Shown here: positions 23,299 through 50,909 of the stretch, one piece after another
Layout of the letters: each line of letters starts with the position of its first letter
Numbering within the stretch: position 1 is the first letter of the stretch
From: Lumbricus rubellus
Taxonomy: Eukaryota > Annelida > Clitellata > Crassiclitellata > Lumbricidae
Length of the DNA stretch: 64,000 nucleotides
Direction: 5' to 3'
NCBI GenBank assembly: GCA_945859605.1
Contig: OX243815.1
Coordinates: forward strand, 23,633,031 to 23,697,030
Position numbers and translations under genes: made by a program
Notes under the pieces: generated by a model
Databases searched by the model: none
Told to the model about the DNA's origin: nothing
The model's input: only the letters and a program-made list of their open reading frames with translations

Positions 23299-26200
23299 CC
23301 AGCCAATCAGATGCTGCGCTTTCCCCAGCCAATCAGATGCTGCGCTTTCCCCAGCCAATCAGATGCTGCGCTTTCCCCAGCCAATCAGATGCTGCGCTTT
23401 CCCCAGTTAATCAGATGCTGCGCTTTCCCCAGCCAATCAGATGCTGGGCTTTCCCTAACCAATCAGATGCTGCGATTTTCCCAGCCAATCAGATGCTGCG
23501 CTTTCTCCAGCCAATCAGATGCCACGTTTTCCCCAGCCAATCAGATGCTGCAATTTCCCCAGCCAATCAGATGCTGCGTTTTCCGCAGCCAATCAGATGC
23601 GGCGCTTTTCCCAACCAATCAGATGTTGCGCCTTTCCCAGCCAATCAGATGCTGCGCTTTCCCCAGCCAATCAGATGCTGCGCTTTTCCCACCCAATCAG
23701 ATGCTGCGCTTTATCCAGTCAATCAGATGCCACGTTTTCCCCAGCTAATCAGATGCAGCGCTTTCCCCAGCCAATCAGATGCTGCGCTTTCCCCAGCCAA
23801 TCAGATGCTGCGTTTTCCCCAGCCAATCAGATGTTGCGCTTTCCCCAGCCAATCAGATGCAGCGCTTTCCCCAGCCAATCAGATGCTGCGCTTTCCCCAG
23901 CCAATCAGATGCTGCGCTTTCTCCAGCCAATCAGATGCTGCGTTTCCCCCAGCCAATCAGATGCTGCGTTTTCCACAGCCAATCACATGCTCCCCTTTCT
24001 CCAGCCAATCAGATGCTGCGCTTTCTCCAGCCAATCAGATGCTGCGCTTTCCCGAGCCAATCAGATGCTGTGCTTTCCCTAGCCAATCAGATGCTGCGCT
24101 TTCCCCAGCCAATCAGATGCTGCGATTTTCCCAGCCAATCAGATGCTGCGCTTTCTCCAGCCAATCAGATGCTGCGCTTTCTTCAGCCAATCAGATCCAA
24201 TCAGATGCTGCGTTTTTTCCAGCCAATCAGATGCTGCGCTTTTCCCAGCCAATCAGATGCTGCGCTTTTCCCAGCCATTCAGATGATGCGCTTTCCACAG
24301 CCAATCAGATGCAGCGCTTTATCCAGCCAATCAATAGCTGCGCTTTTCCCAGCCAATCAGATGCTGCGATTTCTCCAGCCAATCAGATGCTGCGCTTTCT
24401 TCAGCCAATCAGATGTTGCGCTTTACCCAGCCAATCAGATGCTGCGCTTTCTCCAGCCAATCAGATACTGCGTTTTTCACAGCCAATCAGATGCTGCGCC
24501 AGCCAATCTTCAGCCAATCAGATGTTGCGCTTTACCCAGCCAATCAGATGCTGCGCTTTCTCCAGCCAATCAATAGCTGCGCTTTCCCCAGCCAATCAGA
24601 TGCTGCGCTTTCCCCAGCCAATCGGATGCTGCGCTTTCCCCAGCCAATCAGATGCTGCGTTTTTCACAGCCAATCAGATGCTGCGATTTTCCCAGCCAAT
24701 CAGATGCTGCGCTTTCTCCAGCCAATCAGAGGCTTCGCTTTCCCCAGCCAATCAGATGCGGCGTTTTCCCCAGCCAATCAGATGCTGGGCTTTCCCTAAC
24801 CAATCAGATGTTGCGCTTTCCCCAGCCAATCAGATGCAGCGCTTTCGCCAGCCAATCAGATGCTGCGCTTTCCCCAGCCAATCAGATGCTGCGCTTTCTC
24901 CAGCCAATCAGATGCTGCGCTTTTTCCAGCCAATCAGATGCTGCGATTTTTTCAGCCAATCAGATGCTGCGCTTTCTCCAGCCAATCAGATGCTGCGTTT
25001 TTCACAGCCAATCAGATGCTGTGCTTTCTCCAGCCAATCAGATGCTGCGCTTTCTTCAGCCAATCAGATGTTGCGCTTTACCCAGCCAATCAGATGCTGC
25101 GCTTTCTCCAGCCAATCAATAGCTGCGCTTTCCCCAGCTAATCAGATGCTGCGCTTTCTCCAGCCAATCAGATGCTGCGTTTTTCACAGCCAATCAGATG
25201 CTGCGCTTTCTCCAGCCAATCAGATGCTGCGCTTTCTTCAGCCAATCAGACGTTGCGCTTTACCCAGCCAATCAGATGCTGCGCTTTCTCCAGCCAATCA
25301 ATAGCTGCGCTTTCTTCAGCCAATCAGATGCTGCGCTTTCTCCAGCCAATCAGATGCTGCGCTTTCCCCAGCCAATCAAATGCTGCGATTTTCCCAGCCA
25401 ATCAGATGCTGCGCTTTATCCAGCCAATCAATAGCTGCGCTTTTCCCAGCCAATCAGATGCTGCGATTTCCCCAGCCAATCAGATGCTGCGCTTTCCCCA
25501 GCCAATCAGATGCTGCGCTTTCCCTTGCCAATCAGATGCTGCGATTTTCCCAGCCAATCAGATGCTGCGCTTTCTCCAGCCAATCAGATGCTGCGCTATC
25601 TCCAGCCAATCAGAGGCTTCGCTTTCCCCAGCCAATCAGATGCTGCGCTTTCTGCAGCCAATCAGATGCTGCGCTTTCCCCAGCCAATCAGATGCTGCGC
25701 TTTCTCCAGCCAATCAGATGCTGCGATTTCCCCAGCCAATCAGATGCTGCGCTTTCTCCAGCCAATCAATAGCTGCGCTTTCCCCAGCCAATCAGATGCT
25801 GCGCTTTCCCCAGCCAATCAAATGCTGCGATTTTCCCAGCCAATCAGATGCTGCGCTTTATCCAGCCAATCAATAGCTGCGCTTTTCCCAGCCAATCAGA
25901 TGCTGCGATTTCTCCAGCCAATCAGATGCTGCGCTTTCCCCAGCCAATCAGATGCTGCGCTTTCCCTTGCCAATCAGATGCTGCGATTTTCCCAGCCAAT
26001 CAGATGCTGCGCTTTCTCCAGCCAATCAGATGCTGCGCTATCTCCAGCCAATCAGAGGCTTCGCTTTCCCCAGCCAATCAGATGCGGCGTTTTCCCCAGC
26101 CAATCAGATGCTGGGCTTTCCCTAACCAATCAGATGTTGCGCTTTCCCCAGCCAATCAGATGCAGCGCTTTCGCCAGCCAATCAGATGCTGCGCTTTCCC

Positions 26201-28421
26201 CAGCCAATCAGATGCTGCGCTTTCTCCAGCCAATCAATAGCTCCGCTTTCCCCAGCCAATCAGATGCTGCGCTTTCCCCAGCCAATCAAATGCTGCGATT
26301 TTCCCAGCCAATCAGATGCTGCGCTTTATCCAGCCAATCAATAGCTGCGCTTTTCCCAGCCAATCAGATGCTGCGATTTCTCCAGCCAATTAGATGCTGC
26401 GCTTTCCCCAGCCAATCAGATGCTGCGCTTTCCCTTGCCAATCAGATGCTGCGATTTTCCCAGCCAATCAGATGCTGCGCTTTCTCCAGCCAATCAGATG
26501 CTGCGCTATCTCCAGCCAATCAGAGGCTTCGCTTTCCCCAGCCAATCAGATGCGGCGTTTTCCCCAGCCAATCAGATGCTGGGCTTTCCCTAACCAATCA
26601 GATGTTGCGCTTTCCCCAGCCAATCAGATGCAGCGCTTTCGCCAGCCAATCAGATGCTGCGCTTTCCCCAGCCAATCAGATGCTGCGCTTTCTCCAGCCA
26701 ATCAGATGCTGCGCTTTTTCCAGCCAATCAGATGCTGCGATTTTTTCAGCCAATCAGATGCTGCGCTTTCTCCAGCCAATCAGATGCTGCGTTTTTCACA
26801 GCCAATCAGATGCTGTGCTTTCTCCAGCCAATCAGATGCTGCGCTTTCTTCAGCCAATCAGATGTTGCGCTTTACCCAGCCAATCAGATGCTGCGCTTTC
26901 TCCAGCCAATCAATAGCTGCGCTTTCCCCAGCTAATCAGATGCTGCGCTTTCTCCAGCCAATCAGATGCTGCGTTTTTCACAGCCAATCAGATGCTGCGC
27001 TTTCTCCAGCCAATCAGATGCTGCGCTTTCTTCAGCCAATCAGATGTTGCGCTTTACCCAGCCAATCAGATGCTGCGCTTTCTCCAGCCAATCAATAGCT
27101 GCGCTTTCTTCAGCCAATCAGATGCTGCGCTTTCTCCAGCCAATCAGATGCTGCGCTTTCCCCAGCCAATCAGATGCTGCGCTTTCTCCAGCCAATCAAT
27201 AGCTGCGCTTTCCCCAGCCAATCAGATGCTGCGTTTTCTCCAGCCAATCAGATGCTGCGATTTCCCCAGCCAATCAGATGCTGCGCTTTCTCCAGCCAAT
27301 CAGATGCTGCGCTTTCTCCAGCCAATCAGATGCTGCGATTTCCCCAGCCAATCAGATGCTGCGCTTTCTCCAGCCAATCAGATGCTGCGATTTCCCCAGC
27401 CAATCAGATGCTGCGCTTTCCCCAGCCAATCAGATGTCGCGCTTTCCCGAGCCAATCAGATGCTGCGATTTTCCCAGCCAATCAGATGCTGCGCTTCCCC
27501 CAGCCAATCAGATGCTGCGCTTTCTCCAGCCAATCAATAGCTGCGCTTTCCCCAGCCAATCAGATGCTGCGCTTTCCCAAGCCAATCAGATGCTGCGATT
27601 TCCCCAGCCAATCAGATGCTGCGCTTTATCCAGCCAATCAGATGCTGCGTTTTTCACAGCCAATCAGATGCTGCGCTTTCTCCAGCCAATCAGATGCTGC
27701 GCTTTCTCCAGCCAATCAATAGCTGCGCTTTCCCCAGCCAATCAGATGCTGCGCTTTCTCCAGCCAATCAGATGCTGCGATTTCCCCAGCCAATCAGATG
27801 CTGCGCTTTCTCCAGCCAATCAGATGCTGCGCTTTCCCCAGCCAATCAGATGCTGCGCTTTCTCCAGCCAATCAGATGCTGCGATTTCCCCAGCCAATCA
27901 GATGCTGCGCTTTCTCCAGCCAATCAGATGCTGCGTTTTTCACAGCCAATCAGATGTTGCGCTTTACCCAGCCAATCAGATGCTGCGCTTTCTCCAGCCA
28001 ATCAATAGCTGCGCTTTCCCCAGCCAATCAGATGCTGCGCTTTCTCCAGCCAATCAGATGCTGCGATTTCCCCAGCCAATCAGATGCTGCGCTTTCCCCA
28101 GCCAATCAGATGTCGCGCTTTCCCGAGCCAATCAGATGCTGCGATTTTTTCAGCCAATCAGATGCTGCGCTTCCCCCAGCCAATCAGATGCTGCGCTTTC
28201 TCCAGCCAATCAGATGCTGCGCTTTCCCCAGCCAATCAGATGCTGCGCTTTCCCCAGCCAATCAGATGTCGCGCTTTCCCGAGCCAATCAGATGCTGCGA
28301 TTTTCCCAGCCAATCAGATGCTGCGCTTTCCCCAGCCAATCATATGCTGCGCTTTCTTTAGCCAATCAGATGCTGTGCTTTCCCTAGCCAATCAGATGCT
28401 GCGATTTTCCCAGCCAATCAG
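23299..28421. repeat. 26-bp tandem array, about 195 units, each with a CCAAT box
   Basis: The unit is CCAGCCAATCAG followed by ATGCTGCGCTTTCC, with scattered substitutions, mostly in the last four bases and at the C after GCTGCG. Almost every unit keeps AGCCAATCAG, a full match to the NF-Y consensus RRCCAATSR. A variant with CAATAGC instead of CAGATGC recurs at multiples of 26 bp and marks higher-order repeats: one block recurs at an offset of 1794 bp (69 units: 24860 and 26654), others at 442 and 468 bp (17 and 18 units). All three plus frames are open because the unit has no plus-strand stop and 26 is not a multiple of 3. It lies between the divergent starts of ECI1 and GFPT. It is either a satellite or a very large CCAAT cluster. 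Confidence 0.97.
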
Positions 28422-28733
28422 ACCGCCATAAATATTTATTTTGCGCCATAGCTTAATTCCAAAGTTTTCTAGCCCAATCTCGGGTTATTGATTTTGTGAT
28501 TGCGAATGAATGAGATATATTACTTAATATATGGTGAGCATCCATAAAAATACAATTTGAGTGTCCTAAAGTGATCTTTACGGTGCTTTCACTTTACCAT
28601 TTAATCAGTGGATGCTCACCATGCATTAAGTAATATATCTCATTCATTCGCAATCACAAAATCAATAACCCGAGATTGGGCTAGAAAACTTTGGAATAAA
28701 ACTATGGCGCAACATAAATATTATGGCGGTCTG
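28419..28733. repeat. Fold-back element, 125-bp arms, 66-bp loop
   Basis: Left arm 28419-28543, right arm 28610-28733. The arms are inverted copies with about six differences, so about 95% identical. Outer ends CAGACCGCCATAA and TTATGGCGGTCTG. The left arm starts inside the last CCAAT unit (CCAATCAG then ACCGCC). No coding, no clear TSD. It could be a hairpin MITE that landed at the array edge or the sequence from which the array grew. Confidence 0.93.
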
Positions 28734-28837
28734 TTTACTAAATCGCCGTGTTTAGTTGTCGTGCGTACTCGTATAATTATTAATAAAATATCTTTTGCCT
28801 TTCTTAGGAAGTAGTTAAGATATTATATAGCGACACA
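28734..28837 (+). promoter_or_regulatory. GFPT proximal 5' flank
   Basis: Only 104 bp separate the fold-back from the GFPT ATG. Contains AATTATTAATAAAATATC and TATTATATAG. Either a short promoter/5' UTR, or the end of an intron if cctttcttag (to 28807) is used as an acceptor. Confidence 0.45.
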
Positions 28838-45760
<16,923 letters not shown>

Positions 45761-46171
45761 CTGGCCAGATTATCCAGTGTACTTAGGTAAGGGGTCAGTG
45801 AAGTGCTCGCTGTTCAGTGACATGTTCAAACCACCACCACATATTGCACTCTATCTGTCATTTAAACACAACATGCATGTGCGCTCCATAGTGCTTGCTT
45901 AGTGCTGGAAGCACAACAAATTTAATCGGAATATGTAGCCAAAATGATTGACAAAATCAAATAACGATGTTCAAAGTAAGTCAGTTATTACATGTAATTA
46001 TAGCAGTTTTAGTTCTTGTGGTAGGATTTGATGGCATGACCTTTGAAGGCTTTGGTATTAAACCAGCTTGTTAATATCTGCTAAGTTTGTACCTGGTGGC
46101 TGCTCTCCGGATACTGATAGTTAAGATATCTTTCTAAACTATCTAACCATCTGTCTGTGAGATGTCTTTTC
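45761..46171 (+). other. GFPT 3' UTR, canonical exon 19
   Basis: Noncoding sequence after the TAA. No AATAAA seen close by, so the polyadenylation site is not placed. Confidence 0.45.
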
Positions 46172-46972
46172 CCATGGCTTCATGTGAGTGCCTGAATTAT
46201 AAATGAACATTCCATCTGTATCTGCTTGTATCTGCAATGCTGCATGCGCCATCAGTGGAAAACTACTTGACAGAGATAAAATTGTATGCTTACATGTTTT
46301 GAACTATCATGCAGGAGATGTTGCACTAAGATTTTTGGTCAAAGACAAGATGTTTTGAAGATCCTTGTCATGGGAGGTTCTATAATAGCTGGCAAGGTCT
46401 AAGAATACGCTGGTCAGAGAGCTTTGCGTTTCAGTTCTCAACCAGCCTCATTGATATTTATTGCATTCAGTGACCCACAAGCGCTTGACAATCGTTCTGG
46501 AACAGTCTCATGTGAAACATGATATTTTTAACTTTGAAGTTATCTTTAGGCACAGCTTTTTTAGATTTATTACATGCCATGGCTTCATGTGAATGCCTGA
46601 ATTATAATAAGTATTATTAATATTATAACAATCCATCTGTATCTGCTTGTATCTGCATGCGCCATCAGTGGAAAACTACTTGACAGAGATAAAATTGTAT
46701 GCATACATGTTTTGAACTATCATGAAGGAGATGTTGCACTAGGATTTTTGGTCAAAGACAAGATGTTTTGAAGATCCTTGTCATGAGAGGTTCTTTAATA
46801 GTCGGCAAGGTCTAAGAATACGCTGGTCAGAGAGCTTTGTGTTCCAGTTCTCAAGTTGATATTTATTGCATTCATTGACCCACAAACGCTTGACAATCGT
46901 TCTGGAACAGTCTCACGTGAAGCATGATATTTTGAAGTTTTCTTTCGACACAGCTTTTCTTGATTTATTATG
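46172..46972. repeat. About 400-bp direct tandem duplication
   Basis: Copies at 46172-46574 and 46577-46972, about 90% alike. Each starts CCATGGCTTCATGTGA, passes GCATGCGCCATCAGTGGAAA, and ends ACAGCTTTTn..GATTTATTA. No open frame. Between the two candidate GFPT last exons. Confidence 0.92.
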
Positions 46973-47254
46973 TCGCCATGTTTAGTGTCCTTGCAAGATT
47001 CTTTTCAATGTTTTTACAGGTAGCCAAATACATACATATCTGACATAGCCTCCCATTGAGCTTTAAGCTCTTCGGCCAATGGGGAGCTGCTGGTCCCTCG
47101 AACCCACTCTGCTACCAGGCAGTGTCGAGCCTACTCAGTTGTTGGCCCATCTACATGGAATGGACTCCCGCTTGCACTACGCTTACTAACTCAGAATAAT
47201 TTGCCTGCTTTCTACCATTTGCTCAAGCAAATAACCCATTGCAATCATTGTATT

Positions 47255-47610
47255 CATTAAATGAATATGTATTGCGTCTCTTCAAGGGTACTATTCCCAT
47301 CAGAGGTGCTCCCCATCCCAGAGCGGATAAATAAAACTTTCTTAAGATGATAAAGAAATGCCTGAGGAGTTCTAGAAAGGGAGCGGAGCATCATGGGGAG
47401 GCCATTCCAGGTCGATGGTCCTACCACTGAGAAGGCACAATTCTGCATAGCGGAGGTGCGCGCAAAAGGGACAGCAGATTTTTTCAGCCGAACGAAGGGA
47501 GCGGAAGTGGCGAGAGATATAAGTAGGGCTACATAGCTCACTAAGCTAAGCTGAAGGAGCGAGACCTGTATAGTTGCTGGATTGCTGTTACAATGGATCA
47601 AAAATTTTAA
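47255..47610 (-). mobile_element. L2-like LINE 3' end
   Basis: Minus-strand frame (47257-47601) has SAMQNCAFSVVGPSTWNGLP and LRSLSRTPQAFLYHLKKVLF, the C-terminal block of L2-type polymerases, followed by the GGGAGCACCTCTGATGGG tail. It lies 240 bp before the alternative GFPT exon. Confidence 0.75.
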
Positions 47611-47852
47611 TTGTAATCGAAAATGTATAAAGTGCCACTTGAGAGCTCAAGCCGCAGTTCCTGTGGAAAATAGTTCCAACTAAAATCGCTGACATAAGCT
47701 AAACTGAGTAGTAGCTTTACCTGTTTGGTGAACAACCAAAAGGCATTGCCTGGTTCACATTACGAGCAGTTGGAACTGTATCTTTTGGTGCAAATTCTAC
47801 TTTGATGTGTACACAGAATTATTACTGTTCTGATTGTTTCTGTCATTTACAG

Positions 47853-47900
47853 GTGGACCAGCCTCGGAGTTTGCTCAAAGTTTACAGCGAGCAAGACTAA
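47853..47900 (+). CDS. GFPT1: Candidate alternative last exon of GFPT (diverged copy)
   Basis: After a pyrimidine-rich acceptor (tctgattgtttctgtcatttacag), 15 codons and a TAA follow: VDQPRSLLKVYSEQD. The canonical last exon (45716-45760) reads VDCPRNLAKSVTVE. Six of the first nine positions match (V, D, P, R, L, K at positions 1, 2, 4, 5, 7, 9), including the Lys aligned with the active-site Lys of the GlmS C-tail. Both exons join exon 18 in phase 0. The copy lies 2.1 kb downstream with nothing coding between. It could be a real alternative C terminus, a low-use exon or a decaying duplicate; the open frame, phase, acceptor and stop favour splicing competence. Transcripts would decide. Confidence 0.55.
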   Translation: MDQPRSLLKVYSEQD

Positions 47901-49318
47901 ATGGTTTCCTCGACCCGCCGTTCCTGATTTCCGTTTTCAATGATTTCAAGTTGTTCATTTTTCCACCAATTAGCTTCCTCTCAAATATTTATCTGTATGA
48001 AGATGTGATTTTTCTGTGCTTTACGGGCTGCAGTTAAACTGCATGGTGATGAAATATCGCTTTAGCATGAATAGCTGTAGGCTACCATAAGTCCTATCTT
48101 CTATGTCTAAAGTCTTTGCCTAATAATATTTATGGCTGTTATATTTTACTGGCTATAACTTATAGGCAGTCACTTGAAGTTGTTGTTGTATCTATGTGAC
48201 GTTGAAGTTGTGTAATTTGAAGGTCTTGTGATTTGATGCAATTATGCTTTTATAATAACTGGTTCCAATTATAAGATACTGCAATGACGCTGCCAGGCCC
48301 ATGGTTGACAACTGATGTGCTGAATGGGTTGAATAGACTACGAATCAATCAGAGTGTGTCTCTGTGATTTAACCATTCTGGTGTCTAGTTCTACAGCAGC
48401 TACCATATTGTAAAAGGCTGTTCGTTCAGCCTTTTAAACCAATGTAGTGATTTGCTAATGGTTAACACATCCCTAAGTTACTACCAGCAGTCGTCGCATT
48501 TCATATGATATTCACAATTATCGATCAACGAGCTGTGCAATCGGAAAGGATCGTCTGTTTGATGAGATCTTTTGGCATTGGACTGTTTCAGCTAAGCATT
48601 GATGCTGTTCCATTTCAAGCCAGGTTTTCTTTACCCAAGAATCACTCCCCTTTGGTAGTTTGTCACCCATGGTCTTAATTTGTTTAATTTATCAAAAATC
48701 ATGTACTGTTTTTCTCAAGATCTGTTTTTTCTGCTTTGAGTTTACTAAATCTAATTTACATGTAAAGACTTGTAGCATGCTGTTCATCTGTCGTTAACAA
48801 CCAATTTATTCATTATGCTTTATAAATTATATGTCACTATAACTATTAACTAATGATCAAAGAAGGAGCTTTAAGAAGTTTCAGTTGATATACGTTTACA
48901 CATATTATATATTATGTAAAGGTGATATTATTTGAAAGCAATTTTGTCTTGATTAGTTTTATTTTACTTTCCCAGAAGTTAGTTTATTTGTGTAGTTATT
49001 CAGATCTGTGTAACTGGATTTACAAGTACAGTAATGTAATTAAGTTTGAACTTATGGAATTATGGAAACAATTTAAAATTTCAAGAAATTTACACTGACT
49101 AACACTTATATTTCATATATGTGCTATGGAGGGAAGTTTGCTATAGCAGCAGAAGCTAAGAAATATATTTTAAATGTCTTGCTTTTGCAGGTCAATACTT
49201 GTTAATATATATTTGGTAAACCTTGATTGCCTGTTAATACTTAAGAATGAGCTGCTTTCACATCCCATACATTTTTAGTACATTCTCGTCATTAAAATGC
49301 TAATGTATGTTCGAGTAC
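47901..49318 (+). other. Possible alternative GFPT 3' UTR
   Basis: AT-rich noncoding sequence after the alternative last exon. No gene seen. ATTAAA at about 49292 and AATAAA at 50089-50094 are possible plus-strand poly(A) signals; use unproven. Confidence 0.35.
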
Positions 49319-49522
49319 CTGTTATAGCAACCCTTCAAGATCACTACTCAGAGGCACTCTCAACTAAAGCGTGGACTCTGAATCGGAGTTTTATGCCAAA
49401 CCTCATAAGCAATTATGAATAAAAGACTTGCTATTTTATGCGGTGGCTTCAGGTGAATTCGAACCTGCAAACTTCCGGCTCCAAGGCATCAAACATACCC
49501 TTACACTACCACACCCCACAAT
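49319..49522 (-). mobile_element. tRNA-derived SINE with intact B box
   Basis: On the minus strand: GGGGTGTGGTAGTGTAAGGG (A-box-like head) and the B box GGTTCGAATTC at 49465-49455, then the shared body. Same family as 18998-19203. Confidence 0.7.
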
Positions 49523-50403
49523 GTCTGTTACCTGTTAATGTTTAGTATATTTTCATTTGCATCAGGTGAAATATTCATGTGATTGCCATTGTAACTATAA
49601 TATTGGTAAAAGTTTGTAATCAAAATCAATTTGCTGAATATGTATTTGCAGTGTGAGAATTGTGGAAAAATAACTGGGGGCGGGGGTTGGCCTGTTATCC
49701 TCTTGGAATTGGCGTGTGAAAAACAGACTTTACTATGGAGCTCTAAGAAAGACTGGGGGGTTGAAACCACTCAACCCCCGGCAATTCTCACCCTGTGTAC
49801 TTGGTTCCAGAATGATTGTACCTAGGTAATAATTATAGTAATAATACCATGAACTAGTTAGAAATGAAAGAATTACTACATATGGTAGTTTTTGCATTAG
49901 CTTCAATATGGAATGAATGCTGAAATGCCTACCAGTACGCTTCTAGGCTATGCTGGATAGGCTAGTTTTTTTAAGGATAGGCACAAGTTTGGTAGCATGC
50001 AATAATTTAAGACATCTGACTTTGGCATTTGACCAAGGCTCATTTATCTAATTATTTACTGTAGTGATATGCATTGCTAGGAAAATTAAATAAAATTACT
50101 TTTAATTTATACTGTGCCTCACACAAGTTTGTGAACAGTCATGCCAGTGTTTGTGACAATTATCCACCTATTTAAGTATGCACCTATTTAAAATGCATTT
50201 ACCAATATAGATCTGAAGGACTTGACTGATTTAATGATATGAATTTAACTGGTTTGATTAGTTTAAAAGATTTTGCATCTCGATATTATTTTCAGTGATT
50301 TGTTTATAAATGTGTAATATTGCACTGATCATTATTACAATTTGCTTCTTACATGTTATCTCCTACTTGATCATGTTTACTTATCTGCATTATTCGTATG
50401 CAC

Positions 50404-50901
50404 TAGGGAATGTAATCCCAGGATCCCAAATACCAGACATTTTATAATCCTGCAATACCAGGATTGACAAAAATGTGGAATCACATTTTCGGAATTACAA
50501 AATTCGGATTTTTTGGACTAAAATATTTGACCCATTGTGCAATTCTTCCTTGGTCAGAGGCCCTATTGAAGGTAAGCTGGCAGCCAGTCAGCCAAGCAAA
50601 AACCCTAGATGCGTGACTGGAGGTAGGCGTTTCTTGGTGTTCGGAAAGCAGAAGTGGGTTTGCTCCCTCCCATTCCTTGCCTTTGTTCATGTATACAGGC
50701 TGCCAAGATTTCTCTGGACTGACTCCGTGAAGGAATCTTGGCTATCACTATCAAGATTCAAACAAAACCCTGCTGCTGCAGTTGATGTACCGAAGACAAA
50801 ACCTACTTACTGTACTATACTACGTATAATAAAAGAAAAATGTAATTGCCAAATTAATCAATCTAGGTGAATGAGAAAATGCCCCTAGATTACATTCCCT
50901 A
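50404..50901. mobile_element. hAT-type MITE, 498 bp, perfect TSD
   Basis: Ends TAGGGAATGTAATC and GATTACATTCCCTA are perfect inverted repeats, flanked by perfect GTATGCAC repeats (50396-50403, 50902-50909). No transposase frame. Confidence 0.9.
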
Positions 50902-50909
50902 GTATGCAC

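Noticed and set aside
23299..28421. CRISPR-like array
   Set aside because: There are no spacers: units are directly adjacent, and the genome is a spliced animal one.
23269..28431. Long open frames (up to 655 codons) with a 26-residue repeat starting MLRFPQPIRC
   Set aside because: The 26-bp unit has no plus-strand stop in any frame, and 26 is not a multiple of 3, so all three plus frames are open with the same repeating peptide. There is no signal, domain or splice logic; this follows from the repeat.
47834..48037. 67-codon frame starting MFLSFTGGPASEF
   Set aside because: It overlaps the alternative GFPT exon in another frame and has no family match; the GFPT frame explains the splice site better.
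49319..49522. Functional tRNA gene
   Set aside because: The B box is good, but acceptor-stem pairing and an anticodon arm are not evident, and the body continues into a repeat with sister copies. It is a SINE.
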